A stretch of DNA of 64,000 nt from Mameliella sp. CS4 (GCF_019392335.1 NZ_JAHXRQ010000006.1:155602-219601), one strand, 5' to 3'; shown: positions 34,638 through 43,576, counted from the first letter of the stretch. Made by a program: numbers and translations. Notes: generated by a model not told the origin, from the letters alone.

Positions 34638-36197
34638 GTGAAGCTGGAGTATGCTAATTTGTCTCAGATCGTGTTCCCAGAACTTGTTATCGGCATCGTC
34701 GGACGCATGGGTGTCGAGACGGTTGATGTTGCTAGCTGGATTGAAGAAGCGCTGCATCATCTCTATTATGCTTCTTATACCATAAAGCTGACTGATTACT
34801 TGAAAGAGGTCGACTTGGAGTCCAAGGGAATTTCTCTTGTAGATACCCCGTTGGACAAGAGATATGGATCGCGGATCGAAGCCTGCAACGAAATCAGGAA
34901 AATGGCAAACCGCAAGGACTTCTTTGCATCCGTCGCCATTAGCGGCATCGTAAGCAATCGTGATAATCACGAAGCTGAAGATGGAAAGCCCACGCGCCTC
35001 GCCTATATAATTGATCAATTGAAAAGACCTGAGGAGGTCAAATCGCTCAGAGATGTTTATGGCGAACAGTTCATACTTATTTCGTGCCACGCGCCGCTGG
35101 AGGCAAGAGTAGAGTCCCTGTCAAGAAAGATCGCTGGAGGCAATCCCGGTCAACCAAAACCTGACACTTGGAGAACAGAAGCGAAAGAGCTAATCGATAT
35201 AGACAACTCTGAAGCCTCCAAGGATTTTGGTCAGCGTGTGGGTAAGGTGTTTCATTTGGCCGATTTGATTATTGACTGTTCGTCTCGAGAATCCTCAAAG
35301 AAGTGTCTGAAAAGGTTTTTTGAGGCGCTTTTTGGGAACCCCGCAATCTCACCCACTAGGCCAGAATTTTTTCAGAATATTGCAATGAATGTCGCTTTGA
35401 CCTCATGTGACACAGCTAGGCAAGTTGGCGCTGTCATCGAGAGAAGTGGTGATGTCGCGGCAACTGGGTTCAATGAGGCGCCGAAAGCAGGAGGCGGAAC
35501 CTACTGGTCTGACGAAGGCGTTGACGCTAGAGATGTGGCGCTTGGCATGGATTTGAACACTATTCGGAAAAGGCAAATGGCCACTGAAATAATTCAAATC
35601 CTTCGAGACAGGAAGGAGTTGTTTAACAACCTAATTTCTGACACTGAAATAAGCAAAAAGTATCTCGACTCATCTGACGCCCCCCTTAAGGATAGTCAGA
35701 TAATGGACACCCTAGAATTCGGGCGTGCAGTCCACGCAGAAATGGCCGCTCTCTCGACAGCAGCGCGACTTGGGGTTGCAACAATTGGTGCGACATTATA
35801 TTGCACGACCTTTCCATGCCACAATTGCGCAAAGCATATTGTTGCAGCCGGCATATCCAAGGTTACATACCTTGAGCCGTACCCAAAGAGTTTCGCCGAC
35901 TACTTGTATCCCGATTCTATTTCCATCGACCCAATTGGTACCGAAGAAAGTCTTGTTGTGTTCGAGCAGTTCACTGGGATAACCCCAGTTCGTTATCGAA
36001 GCCTTTTTTCAAGAGGATCGTCCAAGAATGAGCAAGGATATGTTTTGCAGTGGACGCCAAAAGATTCATCGCCGGTGTTGAGGGATCAAATCCAAAAGCA
36101 TTTTGATCGGGAAATTGCATTTCAAGCAAAAATCCTTGAGACGGTACAATCGACTTCAAAGGATGTGGCCAAATTTCTGAACCTGGTCGAGAGCTAA
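34638..36197 (+). CDS. AvcD-type antiphage dCTP/dCMP deaminase
   Basis: A 519-residue two-domain protein. The N-terminal domain (about 14-230) is a P-loop-like fold starting PELVIGIVGRMGVETVDV, where the Walker-A-like loop has G19, G22 and G25 but no GK[S/T]. The C-terminal domain (about 240-430) is a zinc deaminase with H366-A-E368 and P393-C-H-N-C397, so ligands H366, C394, C397 and catalytic E368 are intact. This architecture and length match AvcD/antiphage dCTP deaminases, which deplete deoxycytidine nucleotides during phage infection and are held in check by the AvcI RNA. Start GTG 34638 is uncertain. The gene is AT-rich, has codon use unlike its neighbours, and splits fabB from fabA, all signs of transfer. 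Confidence 0.85.
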   Translation: MKLEYANLSQIVFPELVIGIVGRMGVETVDVASWIEEALHHLYYASYTIKLTDYLKEVDLESKGISLVDTPLDKRYGSRIEACNEIRKMANRKDFFASVAISGIVSNRDNHEAEDGKPTRLAYIIDQLKRPEEVKSLRDVYGEQFILISCHAPLEARVESLSRKIAGGNPGQPKPDTWRTEAKELIDIDNSEASKDFGQRVGKVFHLADLIIDCSSRESSKKCLKRFFEALFGNPAISPTRPEFFQNIAMNVALTSCDTARQVGAVIERSGDVAATGFNEAPKAGGGTYWSDEGVDARDVALGMDLNTIRKRQMATEIIQILRDRKELFNNLISDTEISKKYLDSSDAPLKDSQIMDTLEFGRAVHAEMAALSTAARLGVATIGATLYCTTFPCHNCAKHIVAAGISKVTYLEPYPKSFADYLYPDSISIDPIGTEESLVVFEQFTGITPVRYRSLFSRGSSKNEQGYVLQWTPKDSSPVLRDQIQKHFDREIAFQAKILETVQSTSKDVAKFLNLVES

Positions 36198-36235
36198 GCC
36201 CTTGAAGACGGGCCTCCGGTTAGGTTCATGCAAGC

Positions 36236-36258
36236 GTAGGGTGGGTTTCTGACCCACC
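36236..36258. repeat. REP-like palindrome, GTAGGGYGGG family, copy 2
   Basis: GTAGGGTGGGTTTCTGACCC followed by ACC: a GGTGGGT-type stem, 38 bp after the deaminase stop codon. It could end the deaminase transcript. Confidence 0.65.
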
Positions 36259-36310
36259 GATACTGTTATCCGCACCGCCCCCTGCAACACAAAATGAACA
36301 AACCACCCAA

Positions 36311-36425
36311 GCGCGGAATCAAGCCCGAAGGGCGCCGCGCCATCGCCGGGCCGCCCCCACGGCACGGCGATCTGGTGGGGCCAGGCACCCGTGTCGATCT
36401 TCTTCGGACGTGGCAGGGATAAACC
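36311..36425. repeat. 115-nt shared intergenic element, copy 1
   Basis: Starts GCGCGGAATCAAGCCCGAAG, includes GCCGCGCCATCGCCG, and ends CTTCGGACGTG...GATAAACC. Copy 2 at 61096-61208 has the same start, middle and end with scattered differences and near-equal length. GC-rich with self-complementary segments. Confidence 0.75.
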
Positions 36426-36530
36426 AAGAGGCTCCACGCCTCGGATCGCCGTACCGCGGCCCGTCAATGGCGCGGCTGGCACTCTGACCCAACGACAACT
36501 CCCTGGGCCGGGCGTCAAGTCGGCAAACCC

Positions 36531-36552
36531 GTAGGGCGGGGGTCTCCCCGCC
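36531..36552. repeat. REP-like palindrome, GTAGGGYGGG family, copy 3
   Basis: GTAGGGCGGGGGTCTCCCCG followed by CC, identical over 22 bases to the copy at 31042-31063. Confidence 0.7.
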
Positions 36553-36640
36553 GCCGCACCTCGTCACGCGCGCCGCGACGGGTCCTCAAACCCACCTGCC
36601 GGACACGCCGGAACGGGGGTCTTAACAAACCCCTACCGCT

Positions 36641-36687
36641 TTGTACAAAATGCTGGAAACGATGTACGTTTTGTACAAAACGTACAG
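36641..36687. repeat. four-box GTAC array, copy 1
   Basis: Four GTAC cores at 36643, 36664, 36673 and 36682 (spacing 21, 9, 9 bp). The last three lie in a perfect 24-bp palindrome (TGTACGTTTTGT followed by its complement, 36663-36686). The first box is TTTGTACAAAATGCTG. Copy 2 at 61519-61565 has the same spacing. It ends 76 bp before the fabA stop. Candidate protein-binding or recombination site. Confidence 0.7.
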
Positions 36688-36762
36688 ACTGATCGGTTCA
36701 CTTTTGACCCCCGGGAGGGGGATTTTCACCCCACCCGGCCGGAGTACAAAGGGTCCCCGAAA

Positions 36763-37272
36763 TCAGCTCTCGGACAGCGCCACTTTCATGTCCTTGACCT
36801 CGTAGATGACCTCTCCATCGGCCTCCACGATCCCGTCCGCGACGCCCATCGTCAGCCGCCGGGTCTGCACCGCCTTGGTGAAATCCACCTTGTAAGTCAA
36901 CATCTTACGGTCCGGGCGCACCATGCCCTTGAGCTTGACCTCACCCACGCCCAGCGCATAGCCCCGCCCCTGCCAGCCGCGCCAGCCCAGGTTGAAGCCG
37001 GTCAGCTGCCACAGCCCGTCCAGCCCCAGGCACCCCGGCATGATCGGATTCCCCGGAAAATGGCACTCGAAGAACCACAGGTTGGGGTCGATGTCGAACT
37101 CCGCCACAACATGTCCCTTCCCGTGCAGTCCCGCATCCCCGGAAATATCCGTGATCCGGTCCATCATCAGCATCGGCGGCTCGGGCAGCTGGGCATTGCC
37201 CGGCCCGAACAGCTCGCCGCGGGCACATTTCAGCAGGTCTTCCTTGCCAAAGCTGGTGGGATAGTCGGCCAT
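36763..37272 (-). CDS. fabA: 3-hydroxydecanoyl-ACP dehydratase/isomerase
   Basis: A 169-residue FabA. The catalytic His is in [20 protein letters not shown], with the helix [10 protein letters not shown] following and the catalytic Asp in the second motif. It dehydrates 3-hydroxydecanoyl-ACP and isomerises trans-2 to cis-3, the branch point to unsaturated fatty acids. The start [20 protein letters not shown] is standard. It is divergent from irr and would normally be followed by fabB; the insert now separates them, so fabB-fabI may need its own promoter. Confidence 0.96.
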   Translation of the reverse strand: MADYPTSFGKEDLLKCARGELFGPGNAQLPEPPMLMMDRITDISGDAGLHGKGHVVAEFDIDPNLWFFECHFPGNPIMPGCLGLDGLWQLTGFNLGWRGWQGRGYALGVGEVKLKGMVRPDRKMLTYKVDFTKAVQTRRLTMGVADGIVEADGEVIYEVKDMKVALSES

Positions 37273-37388
37273 GCAGGCGGTCCCTTTCTTTGTTTCTCTG
37301 TCAAAAGCTTGCCCCCTCTAGCACCGCGTTTGCAAGCCCTGCAAGGGCGCCACCGCCGCAGGCGCCCCAGCCTGCGGCAGGAAACCCA

Positions 37389-37418
37389 TTGAATTGTACC
37401 TCCATGCGGCTCTATATA
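37389..37418 (+). promoter_or_regulatory. candidate irr promoter in the fabA-irr divergent gap
   Basis: TTGAAT (37389-37394), 18-bp spacer and TATATA (37413-37418), the only AT-rich core in this gap. An ICE-type Irr box was not recognised. Confidence 0.4.
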
Positions 37419-37448
37419 TAGCCTACAATGCAAGGCCCACAGCGAGAG

Positions 37449-37874
37449 ATGATGTCCGAGGCGACCGAGCGCGGCAAGACCTGGCTGGGACGCAGCGATC
37501 TGCGCCCCACACGTCAGCGCGTCGCGCTGGCGGCTTTGCTGGTAGGCGACGGGAACAACCGTCACGTCACCGCCGAAAGCCTTTTCGCCGCCGCCAAGGA
37601 CAGCGGAGAGCAGGTTTCCCTAGCCACCGTCTACAACACGCTCAAGGCCTTTTGCGATGCCGGCCTGATGCAGGAAGTCACGGTGGACGGCTCGCGCAGC
37701 TACTTTGACACGAACACCCACGATCACCCGCATTTCTTCTGGGAAGATCGTGGCGCATTGACCGATGCGCCGGCGGACCAGCTGGAAATCACGCGCCTGC
37801 CGGAAGCACCGGAGGGGTCGGAAATCGCCTCTGTCGAGGTGGTCATCCGCCTGCGCCGCAAGACCGCCGACTGA
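37449..37874 (+). CDS. irr: iron response regulator Irr (Fur family)
   Basis: A 141-residue Fur-superfamily repressor. A winged helix (LRPTRQRVALAALLVGDGNN, RHVTAESL, VSLATVYNTLKAFCDAGL) precedes a dimerisation domain with the histidine-rich motif THDHPHFFWED that binds haem or metal in Irr proteins. Irr responds to haem status and controls haem and iron genes in alphaproteobacteria. The ATG at 37449 follows GAGAG; ATGs at 37428 and 37452 are alternatives. The fabA neighbour is conserved in Roseobacters. Confidence 0.92.
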   Translation: MMSEATERGKTWLGRSDLRPTRQRVALAALLVGDGNNRHVTAESLFAAAKDSGEQVSLATVYNTLKAFCDAGLMQEVTVDGSRSYFDTNTHDHPHFFWEDRGALTDAPADQLEITRLPEAPEGSEIASVEVVIRLRRKTAD

Positions 37875-38229
37875 GCATCGAACCCCGGCCTTTCTCGTCG
37901 CTCGACATTCCCCTGCCCCGTACCGTCCTTGCGCATGACGCAATCGGGTCATGGCGCGGGTGGTGGACTGGCAACACGCGACAGGGCGTGCACGCCCTGG
38001 CAATAGATCAGTCCCAGCGCAATAGACCAGTCCCAGCCCAAAATGATGTCCAGCCCTCGACCGCGGCAATGTCAGGCCCGCGTATGCAAGGGTTTATGGA
38101 CCGCGTCAAAGGCCCAGTCCGCTCCGGCCGCCGGTCACGACTGGTCCTGTCTGCGCGTGGTACGACCGTGGCAAGAAAGCCCCCACGCTCGGATCGGCGC
38201 GCATCCTCGCACCTGCCGGAAGATCTGAC
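37875..38229. other. non-coding stretch between irr and tRNA-Leu
   Basis: 355 bp with no believable ORF on either strand. It contains a 19-bp tandem direct repeat (38001-38038: CAATAGATCAGTCCCAGCG then CAATAGACCAGTCCCAGCC) and a hairpin GGGCGTGCACGCCC at 37984-37997. Confidence 0.45.
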
Positions 38230-38314
38230 TGGTACCCGCGGCCGGACTCGAACCGGCACGGCATAAAGCCTGGGGATTTTAAGTCCCCTGTGTCTACCAT
38301 TCCACCACGCGGGC
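38230..38314 (-). tRNA. tRNA-Leu (anticodon TAA)
   Basis: A class II tRNA on the minus strand: acceptor GCCCGCG/CGCGGGT (first pair G-T), discriminator A, encoded CCA, anticodon stem-loop GGGGA-CTTAAAA-TCCCC (TAA, reads UUA/UUG), a long variable arm, and T arm GCCGG-TTCGAGT-CCGGC. Confidence 0.95.
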
Positions 38315-38437
38315 CAGTGGCGCGACCATAGCCTTTGCGCGGGCCGTGTAAACCGGAACCGATCCCGACTGACGGCTCCCTTGGTCCGATGGGCGCAACC
38401 GATACGCTTTGGCTGTCAGACCGGCAAAGGGCCCGTC

Positions 38438-38924
38438 ATGCGTCATCCTCTCTCCCTGTGTCGGTATCTCGCGCTTTTGGCGCTTTGGCAGGCTGGTGGC
38501 GGGGTCCTGGATGCGGATGCAAGCAAGGGCGGCAACCCTGTCATGGGGTGCACCGTCACACTGGCGGTCCGGGCCAACGGTGCGAAAGCGCCTGCGCGCC
38601 GGTCTTCATGGCCGGGCGCCTTTTGGCCGGAGATGGCTATACCGAGGCCAAGCGCCGCTTGCCCCCTCTAGGCAAGCCGGGCTTTCACGCATCCGGCCTG
38701 CCTGTCGAAAACACCCCCTATACAGAGCAATCCGTCAACCGCGCCCGTCTCGACTTTCCGGACACCCTGCTGCTTGAGATGCTGGGCACACCACTGCCTG
38801 CCGACCGGCCCGGAACAGCGATCCGCAACTGGTACGGCGCTGCATCGAAAGCAACAGCCTCTGGATCAACGTCATGGACAACCGCGGCGTCCGCGGCTTT
38901 GTCAGCCGGCGGTTCCTGGACTAG
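38438..38924 (+). pseudogene. decayed secreted protein gene with SH3-like end
   Basis: Three reading frames in order give protein-like pieces. First is a signal peptide (MRHPLSLCRYLALLALWQAG). A shifted frame then gives FMAGRLLAGDGYTEAK and LDFPDTLLLEMLGTPLPADR. A third frame ends in CIESNSLWINVMDNRGVRGF, VSRRFLD and a stop at 38922-38924. The last piece resembles the end of a bacterial SH3 domain (W..V....G..GyV...fL). At least two frameshifts are needed to join them. It ends 9 bp from the convergent TPR gene. Confidence 0.5.
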
Positions 38925-38933
38925 CCGGTTGGG

Positions 38934-39473
38934 TTACAACTCTTCGCCCGGCAACGGCTTCAGCAAGGCGCGTTCCGCCAGCCAGGGGTTGATCGCCAGC
39001 GCCGCGCGCAGGGCGGCCTGCGCCTCTTCCTCTCGGCCCAGGGCGAACAGCGTCACCGCCTTGCCCGACAGGGCGCCGATATGGCGCGGGTTCAACTCCA
39101 GCGCGCGGTCCAGATCGGGTAGCGCCGCCGCGAAATCCTCGCGCAGGAAATTGACGAAGGCACGCTGATTATACCCCTCGGCGTAGAACGGACAGTAGCC
39201 CACCAGCGTGTCCAGCCGGTCCAGGGCGCGCAGGAAGTCGAACCGCGCACGGGCGCGCATCGCCTCGTCCAGCATCGCCTGGCTGGCCTCGTCGGGGGCA
39301 TTGTCCCAATAGCCCCACATCTGGTTGGTGATCATCCGCGCGGCGGTCTCGTCTGGCGCGACCAGCAGCGCTTCGTACAGGGGATCCATCTCTGCGCTGT
39401 GATCCGGCGCGGTCGGGCAGCCATCCGCCAGAACAGGCGCGGCCAGACAGGTCAGGGCAAGGGCAAGTCTCAT
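38934..39473 (-). CDS. exported TPR-repeat protein
   Basis: A 179-residue protein with a signal peptide (MRLALALTCLAAPVLA) and a mature alpha-helical region. At least two TPR-like repeats lie near the C-terminus (AFVNFLREDFAAALPDLDRA, LELNPRHIGALSGKAVTLFA, LGREEEAQAALRAALAINP). The conserved WGYWDNAPD segment recurs in a Rhodobacteraceae family of tetratricopeptide proteins. Probably a periplasmic scaffold. ATG 39473 is chosen because the signal peptide starts there. Confidence 0.8.
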   Translation of the reverse strand: MRLALALTCLAAPVLADGCPTAPDHSAEMDPLYEALLVAPDETAARMITNQMWGYWDNAPDEASQAMLDEAMRARARFDFLRALDRLDTLVGYCPFYAEGYNQRAFVNFLREDFAAALPDLDRALELNPRHIGALSGKAVTLFALGREEEAQAALRAALAINPWLAERALLKPLPGEEL

Positions 39474-39503
39474 GGCGAAAGGGTGGCACGGCCTGACCAA
39501 GGG

Positions 39504-39980
39504 TCAAGTCACATCCGCGACACCCTCTTCCTTGACCGCTTCCATCGCAACAAAGGTCGAGGTCGAGGCGACCCCCGGCAGGGTCGAGACCTTTTCCGCC
39601 AGAACCCGGCGATAACTGGGCATGTCCTGGGTCCGCACCTTCAGGAGATAGTCGAAGTTTCCCGCGATCAGATGCGCCTGTTCGATCTCGGGGATCGTAG
39701 TGATCGCCGCGTTGAACCGGGCCAGGGTGCCCTCGCGCGTGTCGACCATGCGAACCTCGACAAAGGCCACATGATCCAGCCCGAGACGGATCGGATCCAG
39801 CACCGCGCGATAGCCACGGATGTACCCGGCCTCTTCCAGCCGCTTCAGACGCGTCTGCGTGGGCGATTTCGACAGGCCGATGCGCCGCGCAAGTTCCGTC
39901 ACCGAAATGCGCGCTTCACCCGCCAGTTCGCCGAGGATCGCCCGATCAAAGCGGTCAAGGTCCGAGATTTCCGATTCCAT
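39504..39980 (-). CDS. putR: Lrp/AsnC-family regulator, probable putA activator
   Basis: A 158-residue Lrp-family protein. The helix-turn-helix is ISVTELARRIGLSKSPTQTR, and a RAM effector domain follows (HVAFVEVRMVDTREG, AHLIAGNFDYLLKVRTQDM). It is divergent from putA across a 160-bp gap, the arrangement in which PutR of Rhodobacter and Agrobacterium activates putA in response to proline. ATG 39980 has GGGGAAA just upstream; the frame is open through the promoter region but that part is not protein-like. The symbol is assigned from context. Confidence 0.88.
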   Translation of the reverse strand: MESEISDLDRFDRAILGELAGEARISVTELARRIGLSKSPTQTRLKRLEEAGYIRGYRAVLDPIRLGLDHVAFVEVRMVDTREGTLARFNAAITTIPEIEQAHLIAGNFDYLLKVRTQDMPSYRRVLAEKVSTLPGVASTSTFVAMEAVKEEGVADVT

Positions 39981-40140
39981 CGCATTTCCCCGAAAACTTG
40001 GGCCAAACGACAAGTCCAGCCAGCAAAAACAGTCAAACGTCCCGCGACACTCCGGGTATCTTACACCAAAGTTCGGTGCGCTGGTATCCATTCCGTGCAC
40101 CGTCCCCCGTATCTTACCCGAAATCCAGAAAGGCACGAGC

Positions 40141-43100
40141 ATGCCGAAGGACCAGATGACAGACCTGCGCGCGCGCATCGACGCGATGACCTATGCCGGT
40201 GAGGCCGAAACGCTGGCCCGGTTGAAAGACGTGGCCGCGCTGGACGCCTCCGCCCGCGCCGCGATCTCGGGCAATGCGGCCAAGCTCGTGCGCGACATCC
40301 GTGGTGCCACCCGCCCCGGTTTGATGGAGGTCTTCCTGGCCGAATACGGGCTCTCGACCGAAGAGGGCGTTGCGCTGATGTGCCTGGCCGAGGCGCTTTT
40401 GCGCGTGCCGGACAGCGCCACGATCGACGCTCTGATCGAGGACAAGATCGCGCCCTCCGACTGGTCGCGCCACCTGGGCCATTCCACCTCGCCGCTGGTC
40501 AATGCCTCGACCTGGGCGCTGATGCTGACCGGCAAGGTGCTGGAAGAAAAGCAGCCCGGCCCCGTCGGCCACCTGCGCGGCGCGATCAAACGTCTGGGCG
40601 AACCGGTGATCCGCACCGCCGTCGGCCGTGCCATGCGCGAGATGGGGGCGCAGTTTGTCCTTGGCGAAAGCATCGAGGCCGCGATGAAACGCGGCAAGGC
40701 GCAAGAGGCCAAGGGCTATACCTATTCCTTCGACATGCTGGGCGAGGCCGCCCGGACAGAGGCCGACGCGCAGCGCTATTTCGAGGCCTATGCCCAGGCG
40801 ATCCGCGCCATCGCCACCAATGCCCCGCACGAGGCCACCCGCGACAACCCCGGCATCTCGGTCAAGCTCTCGGCGCTGCACCCCCGCTATGACGAGTTGC
40901 AGGCCGACACCGCCCGCGCCGCGCTGATCCCCCGGCTGCGGGCCCTGGCCATCCAGGCCCGCGACGCGAAGATCGGGTTGAACATCGACGCGGAAGAGGC
41001 CGACCGCCTCTCGCTCTCGCTGGATGTGATCGAGGAAGTCCTGTCCGATCCCGGTCTTGCCGGGTGGGAAGGCTTTGGCGTCGTCGTGCAGGCCTTTGGT
41101 CAGCGCGCGGACGCGGTCATCGACTGGCTCTACGCGCTGTCGGAAAAGCTAGACCGCCGCATCATGGTTCGCCTCGTGAAAGGAGCCTACTGGGACACCG
41201 AGATCAAGCGCGCCCAGGTCGCGGGCCTGCCCGGCTTTCCGGTCTTCACCTCCAAAGCGGCCACCGATGTCTCTTACATCGCGAACGCGCGCAAGCTGCT
41301 GTCGATGACGGACCGGATCTACCCGCAGTTCGCCACACATAACGCCCATACGGTGTCGGCCATCCTGCACATGGCCGAGGACAAGACCGCCTTTGAATTC
41401 CAGCGGCTGCACGGCATGGGCGAAACCCTACACCGGCTGGTCATGGAGCAGAACAAGACCCGCTGCCGGATCTATGCCCCGGTCGGCGCGCACCGTGACC
41501 TCTTGGCTTATCTGGTGCGCCGCCTGTTGGAAAACGGCGCCAACTCCAGCTTCGTCAACCAGATCGTGGACGAAGACGTGGCCCCCGAAACCGTGGCCGC
41601 CGACCCGTTCGAGGCGCCTGCAGGCCGCGCCCTGACAACCGGCCCCGACCTCTTCCAGCCCGAGCGCCGCAACTCCGAGGGGTTGGACCTGCGGCACCGC
41701 CCCAGCTTTGCCGCGCTCGACAATGGGCGCGCAGCCTTCCGCAATGCGCAATGGCAGGCTGCCCCCCTGACCGTGGCCGAGGCCGCCCCCGGCGACACCG
41801 AGGAAGTCGTGAACCCCGCCAACCCCGGCGATGTTCTGGGGCAGATCACCTGGGCCAGCCCCGAACAGGCGCGCACCGCAGCCGCGGCCGCGCAGCCCTG
41901 GCAGGCCTCCCCGGCCGAGCGTGCGCGCGTCCTGAATGCCGCCGCCGATCTCTACGAGGCCAACCAGGCCGAGATCTTTGCCATCCTCCACCGCGAGGCG
42001 GGCAAATCGCTGATGGACGCCCTGGCCGAACTGCGCGAGGCGGTGGATTTCCTGCGCTACTATGCCGCCCGCTGCCAGGAGGGTACTGACAGCCCGCTGG
42101 GCACCTTTGCCTGCATCTCGCCCTGGAACTTCCCGCTGGCGATCTTCACAGGACAGCTGTCCGCCGCACTGGCCGCGGGCAACGCCGTTCTGGCGAAACC
42201 GGCGGAACAGACACCGCTGATCGCGCATTTTGCCACCCGCCTGCTGCACGAGGCCGGTGTGCCGCGCGCGGCGCTACAACTGCTGCCCGGCGCCGGTGAC
42301 GTGGGCGCGGTGCTGACCTCCTGCGCGGATGTCGATGGCGTCGCCTTTACCGGCGGCACCGAGACCGCCCAGATCATCCACCGCAGCATGGCTCAGAACC
42401 TTGCCCCCGGCGCGCCCTTCATCGCGGAAACCGGCGGTCTGAACGCGATGATCGTCGACAGCACCGCCCTGCCCGAACAGGCCGTGCAGGCGATCATCGA
42501 ATCCGCCTTCCAGTCCGCCGGGCAACGCTGTTCGGCGCTGCGCTGTCTCTACGTGCAAGAGGACGTGGCCGAAGGCTTCCTCGAAATGCTCAAGGGGGCC
42601 ATGCAAACCCTTGTCGTGGGCGATCCCTGGGAGGCGGCCACCGATGTCGGCCCGGTGATCGACGCCGAGGCGCAGGACGGTATCCTGGATCATGTCGCAC
42701 AGGCCTCGCGCGAGGGGCGCGTGCTGCAACAGGTCGCCGTGCCCACGCCGGGGCATTTCGTGCCGCCGACGCTGATCCGGATCAACGGGATCGAGGATCT
42801 GGAGCGTGAGATCTTTGGCCCGGTGCTGCATGTCGCCACCTACAAGGCGCGCAATCTGAACCGCGTCATCGGTGCCATCAACGGCACGGGCTACGGGCTG
42901 ACCTTCGGCCTGATGACCCGGATCGACGAGCGCGTACAGCAGATCACCGAAAGCATCGAGGCGGGCAACATCTACGTCAACCGCAACCAGATCGGCGCCA
43001 TCGTGGGCAGCCAGCCCTTCGGGGGCGAAGGCCTGTCGGGCACCGGTCCCAAGGCGGGCGGCCCGCTCTACCTCGACCGGTTCCGCGCGCATCCCGCGCC

Positions 43101-43572
43101 GGACACGCCCGGCGACGACACGGACACATCCGTCAAGGACCTGGCCAAGCGCCTGGCAGAGGCCGCGCAGAGCGATCCCGCCCCCAGCCGCATAGAGCTG
43201 CCCGGCCCGACGGGCGAGGCCAACGTGCTGCACCAGCACGCGCGCCCACCTCTGATCTGTCTTGGACCGGGGCAAGCCGCCGCAGAGGCACAGGCACAGG
43301 CCATTCGCGCCCTGGGCGGGCGCGCGGCAGTGGCCCCCGGCCTGTCGCCGGAGGCCCTGCAGGACACGCAGGCTATCGCAGGGGCGCTCTGGTGGGGGGA
43401 TGCGGACCGCGCCCGCGCCTACCGGCAGGCCCTGGCCGATCGTCCGGGCCCGATCCTGACGCTGATCACCGGCAGCCCGGACACGGGTCATGCCCGCGCC
43501 GAACGGCATGTTTGCGTGGACACAACCGCGGCGGGCGGCAATGCCGCCCTGCTGGCCGGGCAGGAGGGCTGA
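40141..43572 (+). CDS. putA: bifunctional proline dehydrogenase / P5C dehydrogenase
   Basis: A 1143-residue PutA. A PutA N-terminal arm precedes the proline dehydrogenase barrel (about 150-480; YSFDMLGEAARTEADA, ISVKLSALHPRY, RIMVRLVKGAYWD). An aldehyde dehydrogenase domain follows (about 560-1000) with catalytic E763 (FIAETGGLNAM) and C797 (SAGQRCSALRCLY). It oxidises proline to glutamate via P5C with substrate channelling at the membrane. There is no N-terminal ribbon-helix-helix, so it cannot repress itself, consistent with the adjacent Lrp-type regulator. The last ~110 residues are a C-terminal extension. ATG 40141 follows GAAAGG. Confidence 0.96.
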   Translation: MPKDQMTDLRARIDAMTYAGEAETLARLKDVAALDASARAAISGNAAKLVRDIRGATRPGLMEVFLAEYGLSTEEGVALMCLAEALLRVPDSATIDALIEDKIAPSDWSRHLGHSTSPLVNASTWALMLTGKVLEEKQPGPVGHLRGAIKRLGEPVIRTAVGRAMREMGAQFVLGESIEAAMKRGKAQEAKGYTYSFDMLGEAARTEADAQRYFEAYAQAIRAIATNAPHEATRDNPGISVKLSALHPRYDELQADTARAALIPRLRALAIQARDAKIGLNIDAEEADRLSLSLDVIEEVLSDPGLAGWEGFGVVVQAFGQRADAVIDWLYALSEKLDRRIMVRLVKGAYWDTEIKRAQVAGLPGFPVFTSKAATDVSYIANARKLLSMTDRIYPQFATHNAHTVSAILHMAEDKTAFEFQRLHGMGETLHRLVMEQNKTRCRIYAPVGAHRDLLAYLVRRLLENGANSSFVNQIVDEDVAPETVAADPFEAPAGRALTTGPDLFQPERRNSEGLDLRHRPSFAALDNGRAAFRNAQWQAAPLTVAEAAPGDTEEVVNPANPGDVLGQITWASPEQARTAAAAAQPWQASPAERARVLNAAADLYEANQAEIFAILHREAGKSLMDALAELREAVDFLRYYAARCQEGTDSPLGTFACISPWNFPLAIFTGQLSAALAAGNAVLAKPAEQTPLIAHFATRLLHEAGVPRAALQLLPGAGDVGAVLTSCADVDGVAFTGGTETAQIIHRSMAQNLAPGAPFIAETGGLNAMIVDSTALPEQAVQAIIESAFQSAGQRCSALRCLYVQEDVAEGFLEMLKGAMQTLVVGDPWEAATDVGPVIDAEAQDGILDHVAQASREGRVLQQVAVPTPGHFVPPTLIRINGIEDLEREIFGPVLHVATYKARNLNRVIGAINGTGYGLTFGLMTRIDERVQQITESIEAGNIYVNRNQIGAIVGSQPFGGEGLSGTGPKAGGPLYLDRFRAHPAPDTPGDDTDTSVKDLAKRLAEAAQSDPAPSRIELPGPTGEANVLHQHARPPLICLGPGQAAAEAQAQAIRALGGRAAVAPGLSPEALQDTQAIAGALWWGDADRARAYRQALADRPGPILTLITGSPDTGHARAERHVCVDTTAAGGNAALLAGQEG

Positions 43573-43576
43573 CCCC

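Larger units (their letters stand above)
36198..36762. other. 565-bp non-coding tract after the deaminase gene (composite repeat region)
   Basis: Contains, in order: a GTAGGGTGGG palindrome (36236-36258), the 115-nt shared element (36311-36425), a second GTAGGGCGGG palindrome (36531-36552), CCTCAAACCCACC (36584-36596), the four-box GTAC array (36641-36687) and a CCCCC-GGGA-GGGGG hairpin (36708-36721) before the fabA stop. No ORF looks real. The tract after the DUF3800 gene at 61043-61739 has the 115-nt element, the CCTCAAACCCACC block and the GTAC array in the same order. Confidence 0.7.

Noticed and set aside
36156..36567. Minus-strand ORFs in the tract after the deaminase gene
   Set aside because: Their translations come from the repeat elements; no ribosome-binding sites or families.
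38001..38038. Tandem 19-bp repeat as a possible CRISPR array
   Set aside because: Only two directly adjacent copies without spacers; no cas genes anywhere in the window.
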